Positions 55,187 through 64,000 of a stretch of DNA of 64,000 nt are shown piece by piece (within the stretch, counting starts at the first letter, position 1; each line of letters begins with the position of its first letter). Source of the DNA: Coccinella septempunctata (taxonomy: Eukaryota; Arthropoda; Insecta; Coleoptera; Coccinellidae); contig NC_058193.1 of assembly GCF_907165205.1 (NCBI RefSeq), positions 16,319,521-16,383,520 of the forward strand, read 5' to 3'. A program made the translations under genes and the position numbers. The notes under the pieces were generated by a model that saw only the letters and a program-made list of their open reading frames with translations, had not been told where the DNA came from and ran no database searches.

Positions 55187-55945
55187 TTTAGACACCGTAC
55201 CTATTTGAAGATTGTGCACATTATCTTCATATAGGGTTAGGTAACGTTAAAAAAAATACCAGAACGGTAGATTTTTTCAAAGTAGGAATACAGGGTTTAT
55301 AAGAAACGTTATATATAAAAGTGGTAGGGCTATTAAAAATTCACATATCTATGATGAAGTGAGACACAAAGTTGTGAAGAATGATATAATAATTTCACGA
55401 AACACCAAGTATAATATCATTTATGTTTTTCGATTTAATACCTAATTTCAAACATTTTTTATGAAGCAGATATTTAACAAATCATGATTCGTTTTTATTT
55501 CGAACATCTACTTCTAGGAAACTTATGAATTTAGGTGGAACATATGGTTGATAAAAATGTTTAAAATTAAGTGGACGATCAAAAGTAAAAATATTGGTGT
55601 ACCAAGTTCGCGATGGCCTTTTAGACGTTTCTGGAGAACTGGATCTAATTGAAATCTGGAAATTGGGGTTATATGATATTGTTCGACATTATCCACTGAG
55701 CTGAAATATTCTTGAAACCTGAGCACTTTCAGTTATACAGGGAATGAAAATAAATTTTTCCAAAATTTTTTGTTTCGGATTTTATAGAGTATTCAATTCT
55801 GAATATCTATACATATTTCTGTTCAAGTCGTTACATTCGTCCAAATGGTTTTCAAAATATTGAGAAAAAACTGGAAAAAGGGAGATATGTGTATTTGGTA
55901 TTATGTTTTTATTCACGACAACCCCATTCACCAGTATATTCAATG
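55187..55945. other. Spacer, no gene seen
   Basis: Minus-strand frame 55523-55726 has no recognised content. Confidence 0.35.
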
Positions 55946-57201
55946 TACAGGGTGGGCAAAATTCGTTGTCTACTGAAGGGATCTCGAGAACTAAGGCAGC
56001 TAGAAGTAAACTGATTACACATTCTCGAGCTCCTTTTTCTTGACTAATCCAAAACTGTAAACAGATCCATCCTAACGTTAATAGATTTTGAGTTATGAAC
56101 GAAAATTGAGAAATTGTCATTTTAAATGAAGCTGAATAACTCACTTATTTGAACTCGCATTCGAAATCCGTTGTTACATTCTACAGACACTTTTTATGAG
56201 GAATTCGAATATGATATTATTAAATTTCTTCAATCCAGGTATTTTCTCGGGTATTTTCGAGATACGACAGAGATTTATGATTTTTCAAATGTAAACTATA
56301 GTTGAAAGTTCTTTCATCGTGCTGCAATTTTTTTTGCTGATTTAAAAAATGTACCATATGTCTCTATTCACATGAATATAACATAAGAAAAAAAATTTAT
56401 TACCTTTTCCTGCCTTTTTTCCAGAGTGTTGAATTTTCAGTAGACTGGCGTAACCATAGCGACCGCCGTTAAAAATGCATTATGGTTCGTGGACTCCACA
56501 AACTATTTGTGAACTCAACCAAAGATTATAGAGTAGAAAGATAGGAAACGCCCTCATATCGCTAGTACTAAAAACCGACTACATTTTGGCCAGTGAAAAC
56601 ACGCGTGACAATGAGATGGCGCTAAAAACGCACTTTTTAATAACAGTTTTCTGTTTTTTAATTGAGGGGCGCGAAATTCGAATTCTATTCCTAGTATTGA
56701 ATTTCAAATATTGACCTTGTTGAAACTAGAAAACAAACATCCTGAGCGACAAAACAAAAGGATGTTTTTTTTTGTGACCAGGATGTTAGTTTTCATCTGA
56801 AAATTGTTTGGAATCGATTGGTATCAATGAAAAGCGCTGTTGGATGTGATAAATTTTTATTTGCAATCTATAAAAAATTTACAAAAATTTTAAATTATAG
56901 TAGGTTTACACATGCAATGATTTATTGGCGCCGGTGACTTCTGGCGCGCCAGTAACTTTAAAATGCATATGTAAACACTTACTGGCGTGCAAACGTTATC
57001 CAGGCATGCATGGATTGAAAATTTTGGTCACTTCCAAAATTTCATGCGCCAGTATCTTTTCTTGCGCCAGTGAAATTACAACTTGCAAATGTAAACACAT
57101 TCCGTGCACGCCAATGAATGTTGTTTACGCAGCGGCAAATCACTTTTAAGGTCAGGAGCACAGTTCAATAGTTTACTTTGGTTCTTTTGTGAGTTTTGTG
57201 T

Positions 57202-57816
57202 TTAAACGATGAACAAAAAAGAGAAGAAATGGAAATCAGAGGAGGCACCAGTGGCTAAATACCTTAGAGTGATTTGAAGTTTAAGCCTAGCACACAAAGC
57301 ATCTCTCATATGGGTGTCTTTTTTCTCAATTAGTGGTGTGACACGTTGTAAAAGAAAATTAAATCCTTCTTCAGTCATTCTTAACCCTCTAATACCCAAG
57401 TCCGCCTTGAGGCTGGTTGCATATAAGTGGATACAAAATTATTCTGCCCATGTCCGCCTTCAGTATAGGTTCATTTTGTGAGAACAGGTGTTAATGTAAA
57501 TCAGTTAACTATTTGCGAAAAAAAGATGTAGATTACTTAAGCTAATTTGAAACTATACGGAAATAATTATAAAAAAGGAAAAAAAACTTGGGCATTAGAG
57601 GGTTAAATGATTTCGAAAGCTTTGGGGGTCTTCCATTGAAAGTTCTTTTGAAAGAGAATTTGAAGCACCCATCATTGGTCTTTGGGAAATCCAATTGTGC
57701 ACCCATAAGCGACCTTTTCTTTTATGTCGTTTCTTCCGTTCTAAATCTTCAATCATACTATCAATTATCGATTTTGCAATTTTTCGACAATTTTTTACAA
57801 GCTCCTTTCGTGACAT
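57202..57816 (-). pseudogene. Harbinger transposase N-terminal part, split by a MITE
   Basis: Minus-strand ATG 57816 (M-S-R-K-E-L-V-K-N-C). Then R-L-W-V-H-N-W-I-S-Q-R..G-A-S-N-S-L-S-K-E-L-S-M-E-D-P-Q-S-F-R-N-H-L, and after removing the MITE at 57385-57602 with one TTAA the frame continues R-M-T-E-E-G-F-N-F-L-L..L-K-L-Q-I-T-L-R-Y-L-A-T-G. This is the conserved start of PIF/Harbinger transposases (HARBI1-like); the DDE domain is deleted after A-T-G-A-S-S. Confidence 0.8.
57381..57606. mobile_element. piggyBac-type MITE, 218 bp, TTAA duplication
   Basis: The element is 57385-57602 with ends CCCTCTAATACCCAAGT and the reverse complement of ACTTGGGCATTAGAGGG, flanked by TTAA at 57381-57384 and 57603-57606. 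TTAA and CCC..GGG ends are diagnostic of piggyBac. It has no coding capacity. Confidence 0.95.
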
Positions 57817-58327
57817 GATGTAGGTACCTACTATAACGAGAGTATCGATACTAGCAACTGGCGTGCAAAACACTGGAAACCGTGTAAACGCTTACTGGCG
57901 TGAAAGTTGAACTGGCGTTAAGACTGGCGCCGGTAAATCCATGCATGTGTAAACTTACTATTATGGACAACGAATAGAGCTTTGACTAGGATACAAGAGT
58001 ACATGATTATCTGCTATAGGAACGTCAAATTTGTTTTTTCTGTGAAAACGTTTTGAATTAATAAACTGAGTTGAATTTGTACAATTTATATTAGAAATTG
58101 ATATGAACCAATATTCAATTTACCGTCATAGGATACATATTTCCGTTACTTACATATTATTTACAAAATTCTCAGAACCACAATTGGAAAAAACCTTACA
58201 GAGGTATACAAAACCTGTATTCAAGCCCGTCAGTATAATTTCTTCATGCTTTTTTATGACTTCGTCATGATATGGTCTCTTTATGATACAATAAACAAAT
58301 TGATTGACGAATGAACAAAACACTCAC

Positions 58328-58740
58328 AGAAGGTTTCATAAAATTTTGACTTTCCAAACAACAATTTGACAGTCACCCGATTCCCAAATCGAAATCCATA
58401 AAACTTTTGCATTTCTGAATATATTGAAGGCAATTGAAAATCTTTCAATGGAGGTATAAAAGTCATAATTTCCCCTAAATGAGCCCTTCTTGTAAGGGAT
58501 GCTTCCTGCATGCAACAATTTACGTGGATGAACAGTTCTCGATCGACTTGCAGTAAAATGTTCATTGCACATGGTGTAGTCAGTAGTGTTTGCAGGCCTT
58601 TATGCCACGAAAATTTTATCCACTTCGTAGCACTGAAAGTAAAAATCAATGAATGACCGAGTCACATGTTACCAGTTTTAATACTTACATTCCCATTTTC
58701 CTTAGTAAAATTCGTTTTATTTGATCCACAGTTCTTCACC
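58328..58740 (-). CDS. Unidentified spliced open frame inside the long-TIR element
   Basis: On the minus strand a 305-nt exon (58632-58328) is open for 101 codons between a good acceptor (TTTTTACTTTCAG) and donor (GTGAGTG). An upstream piece ends at a GTAAGT donor (about 58686), and its phase joins as I-L-L-R-K-M-G-I-A-T-K-W-I-K-F. The exon contains H-V-N-C-C-M-Q-E-A-S and F-I-P-P-L-K-D-F-Q-L-P. I do not recognise the family. It could be a transposase of the host element, a captured host exon, or an exon of a flanking gene. Reality as a coding exon is inferred from splice sites and frame only. Confidence 0.35.
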
Positions 58741-59614
58741 ATACAATAATTTTCGAACGATATACCAAAGAGTATCAACTTGTTACTCTTTGTTTATACT
58801 CTATACTATAATCTTTGAACTCAACCTTCTGTGATAGGAATCACCGACTGTCGAATAATTATTTCTTTTATACATTTTATGTATATCGATATCGAGACTC
58901 GAGACCGATATCCTTTAAAGAGTAATTAAAAGACTTTCGTCTGATTATTAGAGCAGAAAATTTATTCAAATATCGTTTTTCTATTTATGAAAGAAACTTA
59001 CAGAGTCAGTAATATGAATAAAATACGATAGTTAACTATAATTATAATTTTTACAAAAATAGGATTATGAAAAATAGGCACTTCTGTCAATGGTAGAGCC
59101 TCAGGTTCACAAAGATAATGCATATTCAACGATTGCTATGGTAAGCTAGACTTATAATTCAAAAGAGAATCGAAAAGCAGGAAAAAGTATATTGAATTTT
59201 TTGTGTAACATTCATGTGTGAATAGGTACATATGATACATAGAAATTGCAGCAAGATGGAAGAACTCTCAACCATAGTTTACATTTGAAAAATCAGAAAT
59301 CCCTGTCGTATCTCGAAAATGACTGGATCAAAAATTTAGTAATATTATATTCGAACTCCCCATAAAAAAGTGCCAGCAGAATGTAACTACGGCTTTCGAA
59401 TATGAGTTCAAACAAGCAAGTTATTCAGCATCATTGAAAATGACAATTTCTCAATTTTCCTTCATAACTCAAAATCTATGAACGTTAGGCTGGATTTGTT
59501 TTCGGATTTGAAATAGTCAGGAAAAAAGAACTCTAGAATGTGTGGTCCGTTTTCCTTTAGCTGCTGTAGTTCTCGAGATCCCTTCAGTAGACAACGAATG
59601 TTGTCCACCCTGTA

Positions 59615-60170
59615 TATACTTAGGAGTCAAGATCACAAGCTCCAAAAACTTACAACAAGAAGTACGAACCCAAGTGAATAAAGCTTCAAGAATGTTTGGC
59701 TATCTGAGGGACCTCATATGGAAAAACAAATACATTTCCGCCGACAGTGAAGTCCGCATATACAAAACAGTGGTACCTATACCTATACTCACATATGCAG
59801 TGGAAACTCGAGCGGACACGACAAAAAGAAGAGCATGATGAGGGCAGCAGGCCAGCAGAGATGAAAATGTTAAAAACTATTAAAGGAGTAAACTTATTAA
59901 AAGGCCAAATAAGGAGCGAAATTATAAGTGAAGATCTGAAAATTCAAGACACAGTACGCTTCACGAGATCTAGACGACGATATTGGAGACACCACGTCGA
60001 CAGAATGATGGAAGATGGCCGAAATGCGTAAAAGATGGAAAACCAAATTCACGGAGACCTCCCGGCCGACTTCCCAAGAGATGGCACAAAAGCTGGACAT
60101 CTGCTTCCTAAGATGCTGAATAGTATAAGAAACAAGACTAAGTCTTAAGAAAAGAGAAGAAGAAGAAGTT
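59615..60170 (+). pseudogene. 5'-truncated RTE-like LINE, 3' end
   Basis: Plus strand, beginning directly after the TA of the long-TIR element with Y-L-G-V-K-I-T-S-S-K. Then R-M-F-G-Y-L-R-D-L-I-W-K-N-K-Y-I, R-I-Y-K-T-V-V-P-I-P-I-L-T-Y, and after a frameshift R-R-R-Y-W-R-H-H-V-D-R-M, W-x-x-H-V-x-R being typical of the RTE end. It ends in an AGAAGAAGAAGAAG tail near 60170. It belongs to the same clade as 45868-47225, though the overlap is too small to call them one family. Confidence 0.75.
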
Positions 60171-60286
60171 TTTATTCCTATTCTAAATATCTTAAGCACA
60201 ATAAACTGTTTTCACAATAATTAGAACTTGAAGTGGCTAATTAAACATTTGATTCTCACTTATTGTATATTGAAATTATTCAAGTT

Positions 60287-60640
60287 GATTGGAAAAGTTA
60301 GCCCATAAATGCATCTTGCAGCAATTTATAATGTAGCTATAAGCGCGCTTCTTCTTACAAGGAGACGACCTGTAGGCTTGTGAATTTGAAATGAAAAATT
60401 TTACCATCCATCGTTAGGACCATCTTTGAATTTCCGCACCATGATTCCACAATCAAATATTAAATGAAGAATTTGAATTTGATTGGAAAAGTTAGCCCAT
60501 AAATAAATCTTGCAGCAATTTATAATGTATCTATAAGCGCGCTTCTTCTTACAAGGAGACGCCCTGTAGGCTTGTGAATTTGAAATGAAAAATTCTATCA
60601 TCCGTCGTTAGGACCATCTTTGAATTTCTTGACTTTACTA
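60287..60640 (+). repeat. Tandem duplication, 194-bp period
   Basis: The sequence from GATTGGAAAAGTTAGCCCAT at 60287 repeats at 60481 with few changes, including AAGCGCGCTTCTTCTTACAA. A third partial match (TTTTCGCACCATGATTGCCC) is at about 60974. Confidence 0.8.
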
Positions 60641-61084
60641 CTTAACCTTGATGTTGTATCTCATCGCGGATTTTCTGTAGGACAACCGCTCTTGTATTAC
60701 AATATCAATTGCTGAATTAGTATATTCTTAATCCGAGAAAAGATTGCGTTATTCGATAACTGGGACACTAAAAGATATTTTGGTTGAAAAGTGCAAAATT
60801 TTTCTTGAACAGCATACAAATGACCAACAAAATCTAAATGTTCAAGATAACTGCATATGTATTTGACCATGTTTACTATTCCATCGCTACTAGACCCCGT
60901 GGTTGAAGCGAATTATTGAATAAAAAAAAAATTCTTCATCCACTTATTAGCTTGCCTCACCCTATTTTTATATTTTCGCACCATGATTGCCCAATCAAAT
61001 ATTAATTGAAGAATTTAATCAATAAAATGGGGAAAAAATCATAGAAGTCGAATATTACAAGATTTTGATGGACGAAATCGTAAA
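60641..61084. other. Spacer, no gene seen
   Basis: Holds the partial third copy of the 194-bp repeat and A+T-rich sequence. Confidence 0.35.
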
Positions 61085-61394
61085 GTTTAGTTTAGTTTAT
61101 TTGACCATAAAACCAAAATGAACACTTCAAATAATATTGTACAAACAAACTGAAGTAAAGAGACAGAGGCTCACTTCTAAGAAGCTCACCTGTTAGTCTC
61201 ACAACAGAAATACGATTCAAAGACAGCCACTACAAAAAATGGAAACAAAATAAAAAAATTCTCTGGCCCAAATGGACATCATATACATCGAAAGTTAAAT
61301 ATATCAGGATACACCATGTGGAACTGCTCAACAAACGCACTTAAGTCAAATCTGGTAATAATTGTCACTTTAGGGAATGTATATTTTATCTTCG

Positions 61395-62705
61395 TCATAT
61401 TTTGTTATTAATAACGTTATGTATAGTTGTTCTGTTCAAACCGAGTAGCCACCGAATCACTTCCTTCTTGAATGTCACAGGGTCTCTCAAAGCTCTCAAC
61501 GTAATTGGGATTGTTCCATATATTTTGGGAGCTAAATATATGCAAGATCTCTGACCTATCGTTTTCATCGTTTTACTCTCTTTATAGTGGTCGAGTTTGC
61601 GTCTAGTGGAGTAGTTATGATCGATTGGCCTAAGTTCAATTTTTCGTCTCTTTATGAGTGCTGCAATCTTCATGAAATACAGTTGCCTCAAATCCAGCAC
61701 ATGTGCGACTCTGTATATCTCGTCACTAGGAAACAGCATGCTATGACCGCAAATTATCTTCAGTATACATTTTTGAATGATATTCAATCTTTCTATATGC
61801 ACATCATATGCTGCCCCCCAGCCCGAAATACCATATGTCAACAGCGACTGCACCAAGCCAAAATAAACCATCCTTAGATATTTCAGATTGAGTTGTTTTT
61901 TGAGACGTTTGAATCTATGTAATAAGCCGCGCAGTTTCTTTGCTAGTTGTTCGCAGTGGTACTCCCATCTCATATGTCTATCTACGGTGATCCCAAGGTA
62001 CTTGACGAATCCATCTCTGCTCTCCAATATGGTTGTTCCATTTCTCGCTTTTATTGGCCCTATGTTTGGTAGACCATTTTCATAGGATGTAAATGGTAGA
62101 TAGCAAGATTTTTCCATATTGAGGGTTAACTTATTGTAGCTCAACCAATCTGAGATACTCTGTAAATCCTTTTCTGCTTTTAATTTAAGTTGTTCCCAAG
62201 ATTCTGCTTCATAAGAAATCGAAAGGTCATCAGCAAAACTAACGATACTTCCAAAGATGTTCATATTCAGGAGGTCATTTACATAGAGCAGAAATAACAA
62301 TGGTCCGAGGACCGTTCCCTGAGGGACTCCGTATCTTACTTCCCGTTCTTCACTCTTCTCTTCATCAACGGATACGCATTGCTTCCTCATTGTCAGATAA
62401 CTCCTCAGCAAACTCAGTGCCGCTCCCCTGATTCCATAGTCATGCATTTTTCCAAAAAGTACTCCGTGATCAACCGTTTCAAATGCTTTCGACAAATCGA
62501 GGAATATGGACATAGTAGGTTTTTTTTTGTCTAATCCGTTATAGATGAACGTGGTCATTTCCCTTATTGCATCCTCTGTCGATTTTCCCTCCATGAACCC
62601 ATACAGTCGCTCTGACAATAGACGATGTTTGTCTATGAATTTATGGAGTCTTGCTTTTATAATTTTTTCCATTACTATAATTAGACATTTCCAAGTTATT
62701 ACCAC
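61395..62705 (-). pseudogene. LINE reverse transcriptase, open over ~430 codons
   Basis: Contains I-F-L-D-L-S-K-A-F-E-T-V-D-H, Y-G-V-P-Q-G-T-V-L-G-P-L-L-F-L-L-Y-V-N-D-L, the active site S-F-A-D-D, K-Y-L-G-I-T-V-D, and the C-terminal Y-S-T-R and G-Q-R-S-C-I-Y-L-A-P blocks, ending at a stop at 61395. Its upstream join to the endonuclease frame is broken near 62680-62700 by a short out-of-frame deletion that removes the P-I-S part of RT block 1. The sequence may be only one small lesion away from an intact ORF2. Confidence 0.85.
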
Positions 62706-63960
62706 CCTTATAAATAGGTTTTATGACACCAATCTTGAAAGGATCTGGAAAACATCCGCTTAAAAAATATTCGTTGATTATGTGTGCTAGAGGCGTCGAA
62801 ATATTCTGCCTCACTTCTTTGAGAACATTTGAGTTTATCCCGTCAATACCTGGAACTTTATTCTTCTTGAGTGTTCCAATAATCTTCTCAACCTCATGTT
62901 TATCAGTAGGAATGAGGTATATACTGTCTCTTATATTAACTTTTACTGGACTTTCATAGTTCTTTGGTTCAATAATCCTACCAGCGTATTCAGCTCCCAA
63001 ACTACCATAGTATTCATTGAACTTAGATGCAATTAATTTTTTATTCATTATTATTTCACCATTATACTCAATTTTTTTTATGTCATTCTGTTTCAAAGGT
63101 TCTTTATACGAATTTTTCACATGTTTCCATATAGCAGCAGGTTCGCTTCCACTCTTATCAATGCACCCCTGTAAGTATTTTCGCTTTGAATATTCTATAA
63201 CCTTCAAAAGTTTGTTCTTATATTTTACATATATCTTCTTTAGTGCAATGTCGCTAGGATTCTTGAGTAGTAATTTGTATAGTCGATTCTTTTCATTTAT
63301 GGATGTAAGAAGTGCTTTCGTAATCCATGGATTCTTTGACATTTTCCTGCGGTTTTTTATCACCTCTTCAGTATTTTTTTCAATATATTCTCGCAAAATC
63401 TTGATGAAGTTCTCAGTTTTACTGTTACAATTTTTTTCTGAATAAACTCGAGTCCAGTTTTCTCTCTGTAAATCTGAATTTAATTTTGCATAGTTAGTGA
63501 ATGTACTTCGATATTTATCCTCATTCTGAATGGTTATATTAGGTTTTTCATGCTCAATTGTAAGCATTGTTGAGCAATGGTCAGTTATTTCATAATCTAA
63601 AATAAATCCCTGTACAGTATTATAGTTGAAACCCTGTTTTCCGTTGACAAAAAAGTGATCCAGGCAAGATCTGCTCTCAGGTCGCGTGACTTTGTTAATA
63701 AATGATTTATATCCAAACATACTGAAAATGTTAATGTACTCTGTTGCTTCAGGGGAGTTTCTCGAGAGCAGATCCACGTTGATATCGCCTGTCACTATAT
63801 TGGATTCACAATGGTTTCCTATATTTGCCAGATAATGATAGAGCTCACTATTGAACATGCTCTCAGACGAATTGGGTGACCTGTATATGGCTGTAATTTT
63901 GAATTTCTTATTTAGGTGCTCGAGCTCGATCTCCAGAGCGTTCACTTCGCCAATCTTCAC
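62641..63960 (-). pseudogene. LINE endonuclease and linker, 5' end outside the window
   Basis: Open for about 420 codons: I-T-A-I-Y-R-S-P-N-S-S, V-T-G-D-I-N-V-D (catalytic Asp), S-C-L-D-H-F-F-V-N, Y-E-I-T-D-H-C-S (catalytic Asp-His), then P-W-I-T-K-A-L-L, W-K-H-V-K-N-S-Y, K-V-P-G-I-D-G-I-N and P-I-Y-K-G-G-N. The first endonuclease motif (N..E) must lie beyond 64000. Confidence 0.85.
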
Positions 63961-64000
63961 TATCTTGTAATCATATACAAGGTGGTCTTTAATGTATACT

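Larger units (their letters stand above)
56895..57963 (-). mobile_element. PIF/Harbinger element 56898-57960, TTA duplication
   Basis: Ends TAGTAGGTTTACACATGCA and the reverse complement of TGCATGTGTAAACTTACTA, flanked by TTA (56895-56897 and 57961-57963). The subterminal regions repeat CTGGCGC/GCGCCAG and TGTAAAC words. It carries the N-terminal part of a Harbinger transposase on the minus strand and is itself interrupted by a piggyBac MITE. Confidence 0.85.
55946..59614. mobile_element. Long-TIR element 55948-59612 with TA duplication
   Basis: Ends CAGGGTGGGCAAAATTCGTT and the reverse complement of GACAACGAATGTTGTCCACCCTG. Inverted repeats extend about 380 bp with scattered differences (55948-56330 and 59257-59612), flanked by TA at 55946-55947 and 59613-59614. 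Another transposon (56898-57960) and an unidentified spliced frame lie inside. The ends resemble the 53798-55184 element only in the first bases. No transposase of its own is recognised. Confidence 0.85.
61085..64000 (-). mobile_element. Jockey/CR1-like LINE, well preserved, runs off the window
   Basis: Minus-strand LINE whose 3' end carries AAACT-type tail repeats (plus strand GTTTAGTTTAGTTT at 61085-61099), a ~300-bp 3' UTR, RT (62705-61395) and endonuclease plus linker (63960-62641). The 5' part lies beyond base 64000. Long open frames with intact catalytic motifs make it the youngest-looking LINE here. Confidence 0.85.

Noticed and set aside
58336..58572. A possible THAP-like DNA-binding segment in an alternative frame (M-C-N-E-H-F..R-K-L-L-H-A-G-S-I-P).
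   Set aside because: The N-terminal C2CH part and the P-x-W region are absent, and the frame conflicts with the phase-compatible splice model. P-type 8-bp duplications are not seen either.

Overview
The window looks like a piece of an A+T-rich insect nuclear genome. The evidence is spliced genes with GT..AG introns, an insect-type odorant receptor, a secreted RNase T2, and insect-style transposable elements: R4/Dong-like, jockey/CR1-like, RTE-like and I-like LINEs, Ty3/gypsy LTR elements, Tc1/mariner, hAT, PIF/Harbinger, piggyBac and pogo-like DNA transposons. A beetle is plausible but cannot be proven from this sequence. There are no prokaryotic features, no CRISPR and no recognisable rRNA or tRNA gene.

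Only two host genes are supported. One is an RNase T2 gene (1300-2225, +) with a 56-bp intron in its signal-peptide region. The other is a family 7-transmembrane odorant receptor on the minus strand: exon 1 at 52409-52598, exon 2 at 42000-42570, and small exons at 8432-8534 and 8254-8316 whose phases and motifs fit the same gene. If this is one gene it covers about 44 kb, with introns of about 10 kb and 33 kb filled with transposons.

Layout. 1-7 kb: deleted Tc1/mariner element, RNase T2, a decayed LINE split by a solo LTR, and a tandem duplication split by a hAT-type MITE. 8-10.4 kb: receptor exons, then copy 1 of an unassigned element with terminal inverted repeats, two internal tandem arrays and a 2-bp target duplication. 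10.4-21.1 kb: an R4-like LINE (minus) split by a jockey-like LINE, itself split by a second LINE and by copy 2 of the unassigned element. 21.5-22.9 kb: solo LTR. 23.7-40.6 kb: a second R4-like LINE (plus), split by a Ty3/gypsy element (24760-35503, with another solo LTR inside its 3' LTR) and by an I-like LINE. 40.6-52 kb: mariner-like remnant, receptor exon 2, a fold-back MITE, decayed LINEs, a pogo-like remnant and a deleted Harbinger. 53.8-59.6 kb: two long-TIR elements with CAGGGTG ends, the second holding a Harbinger that holds a piggyBac MITE. 59.6-64 kb: RTE-like LINE tail, a 194-bp duplication and a nearly open jockey/CR1-like LINE running off the window.

The nests can be ordered in time because many empty sites are readable: reading frames or paralogous copies rejoin exactly when the inserts and one target copy are removed. 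The two most unusual signals are a row of three stem-loops in the gypsy-type LTRs, with near-identical loops and paired base changes between LTR subfamilies, and the unassigned element with 61-bp and ~46-bp arrays, for which an empty site exists in the same window.
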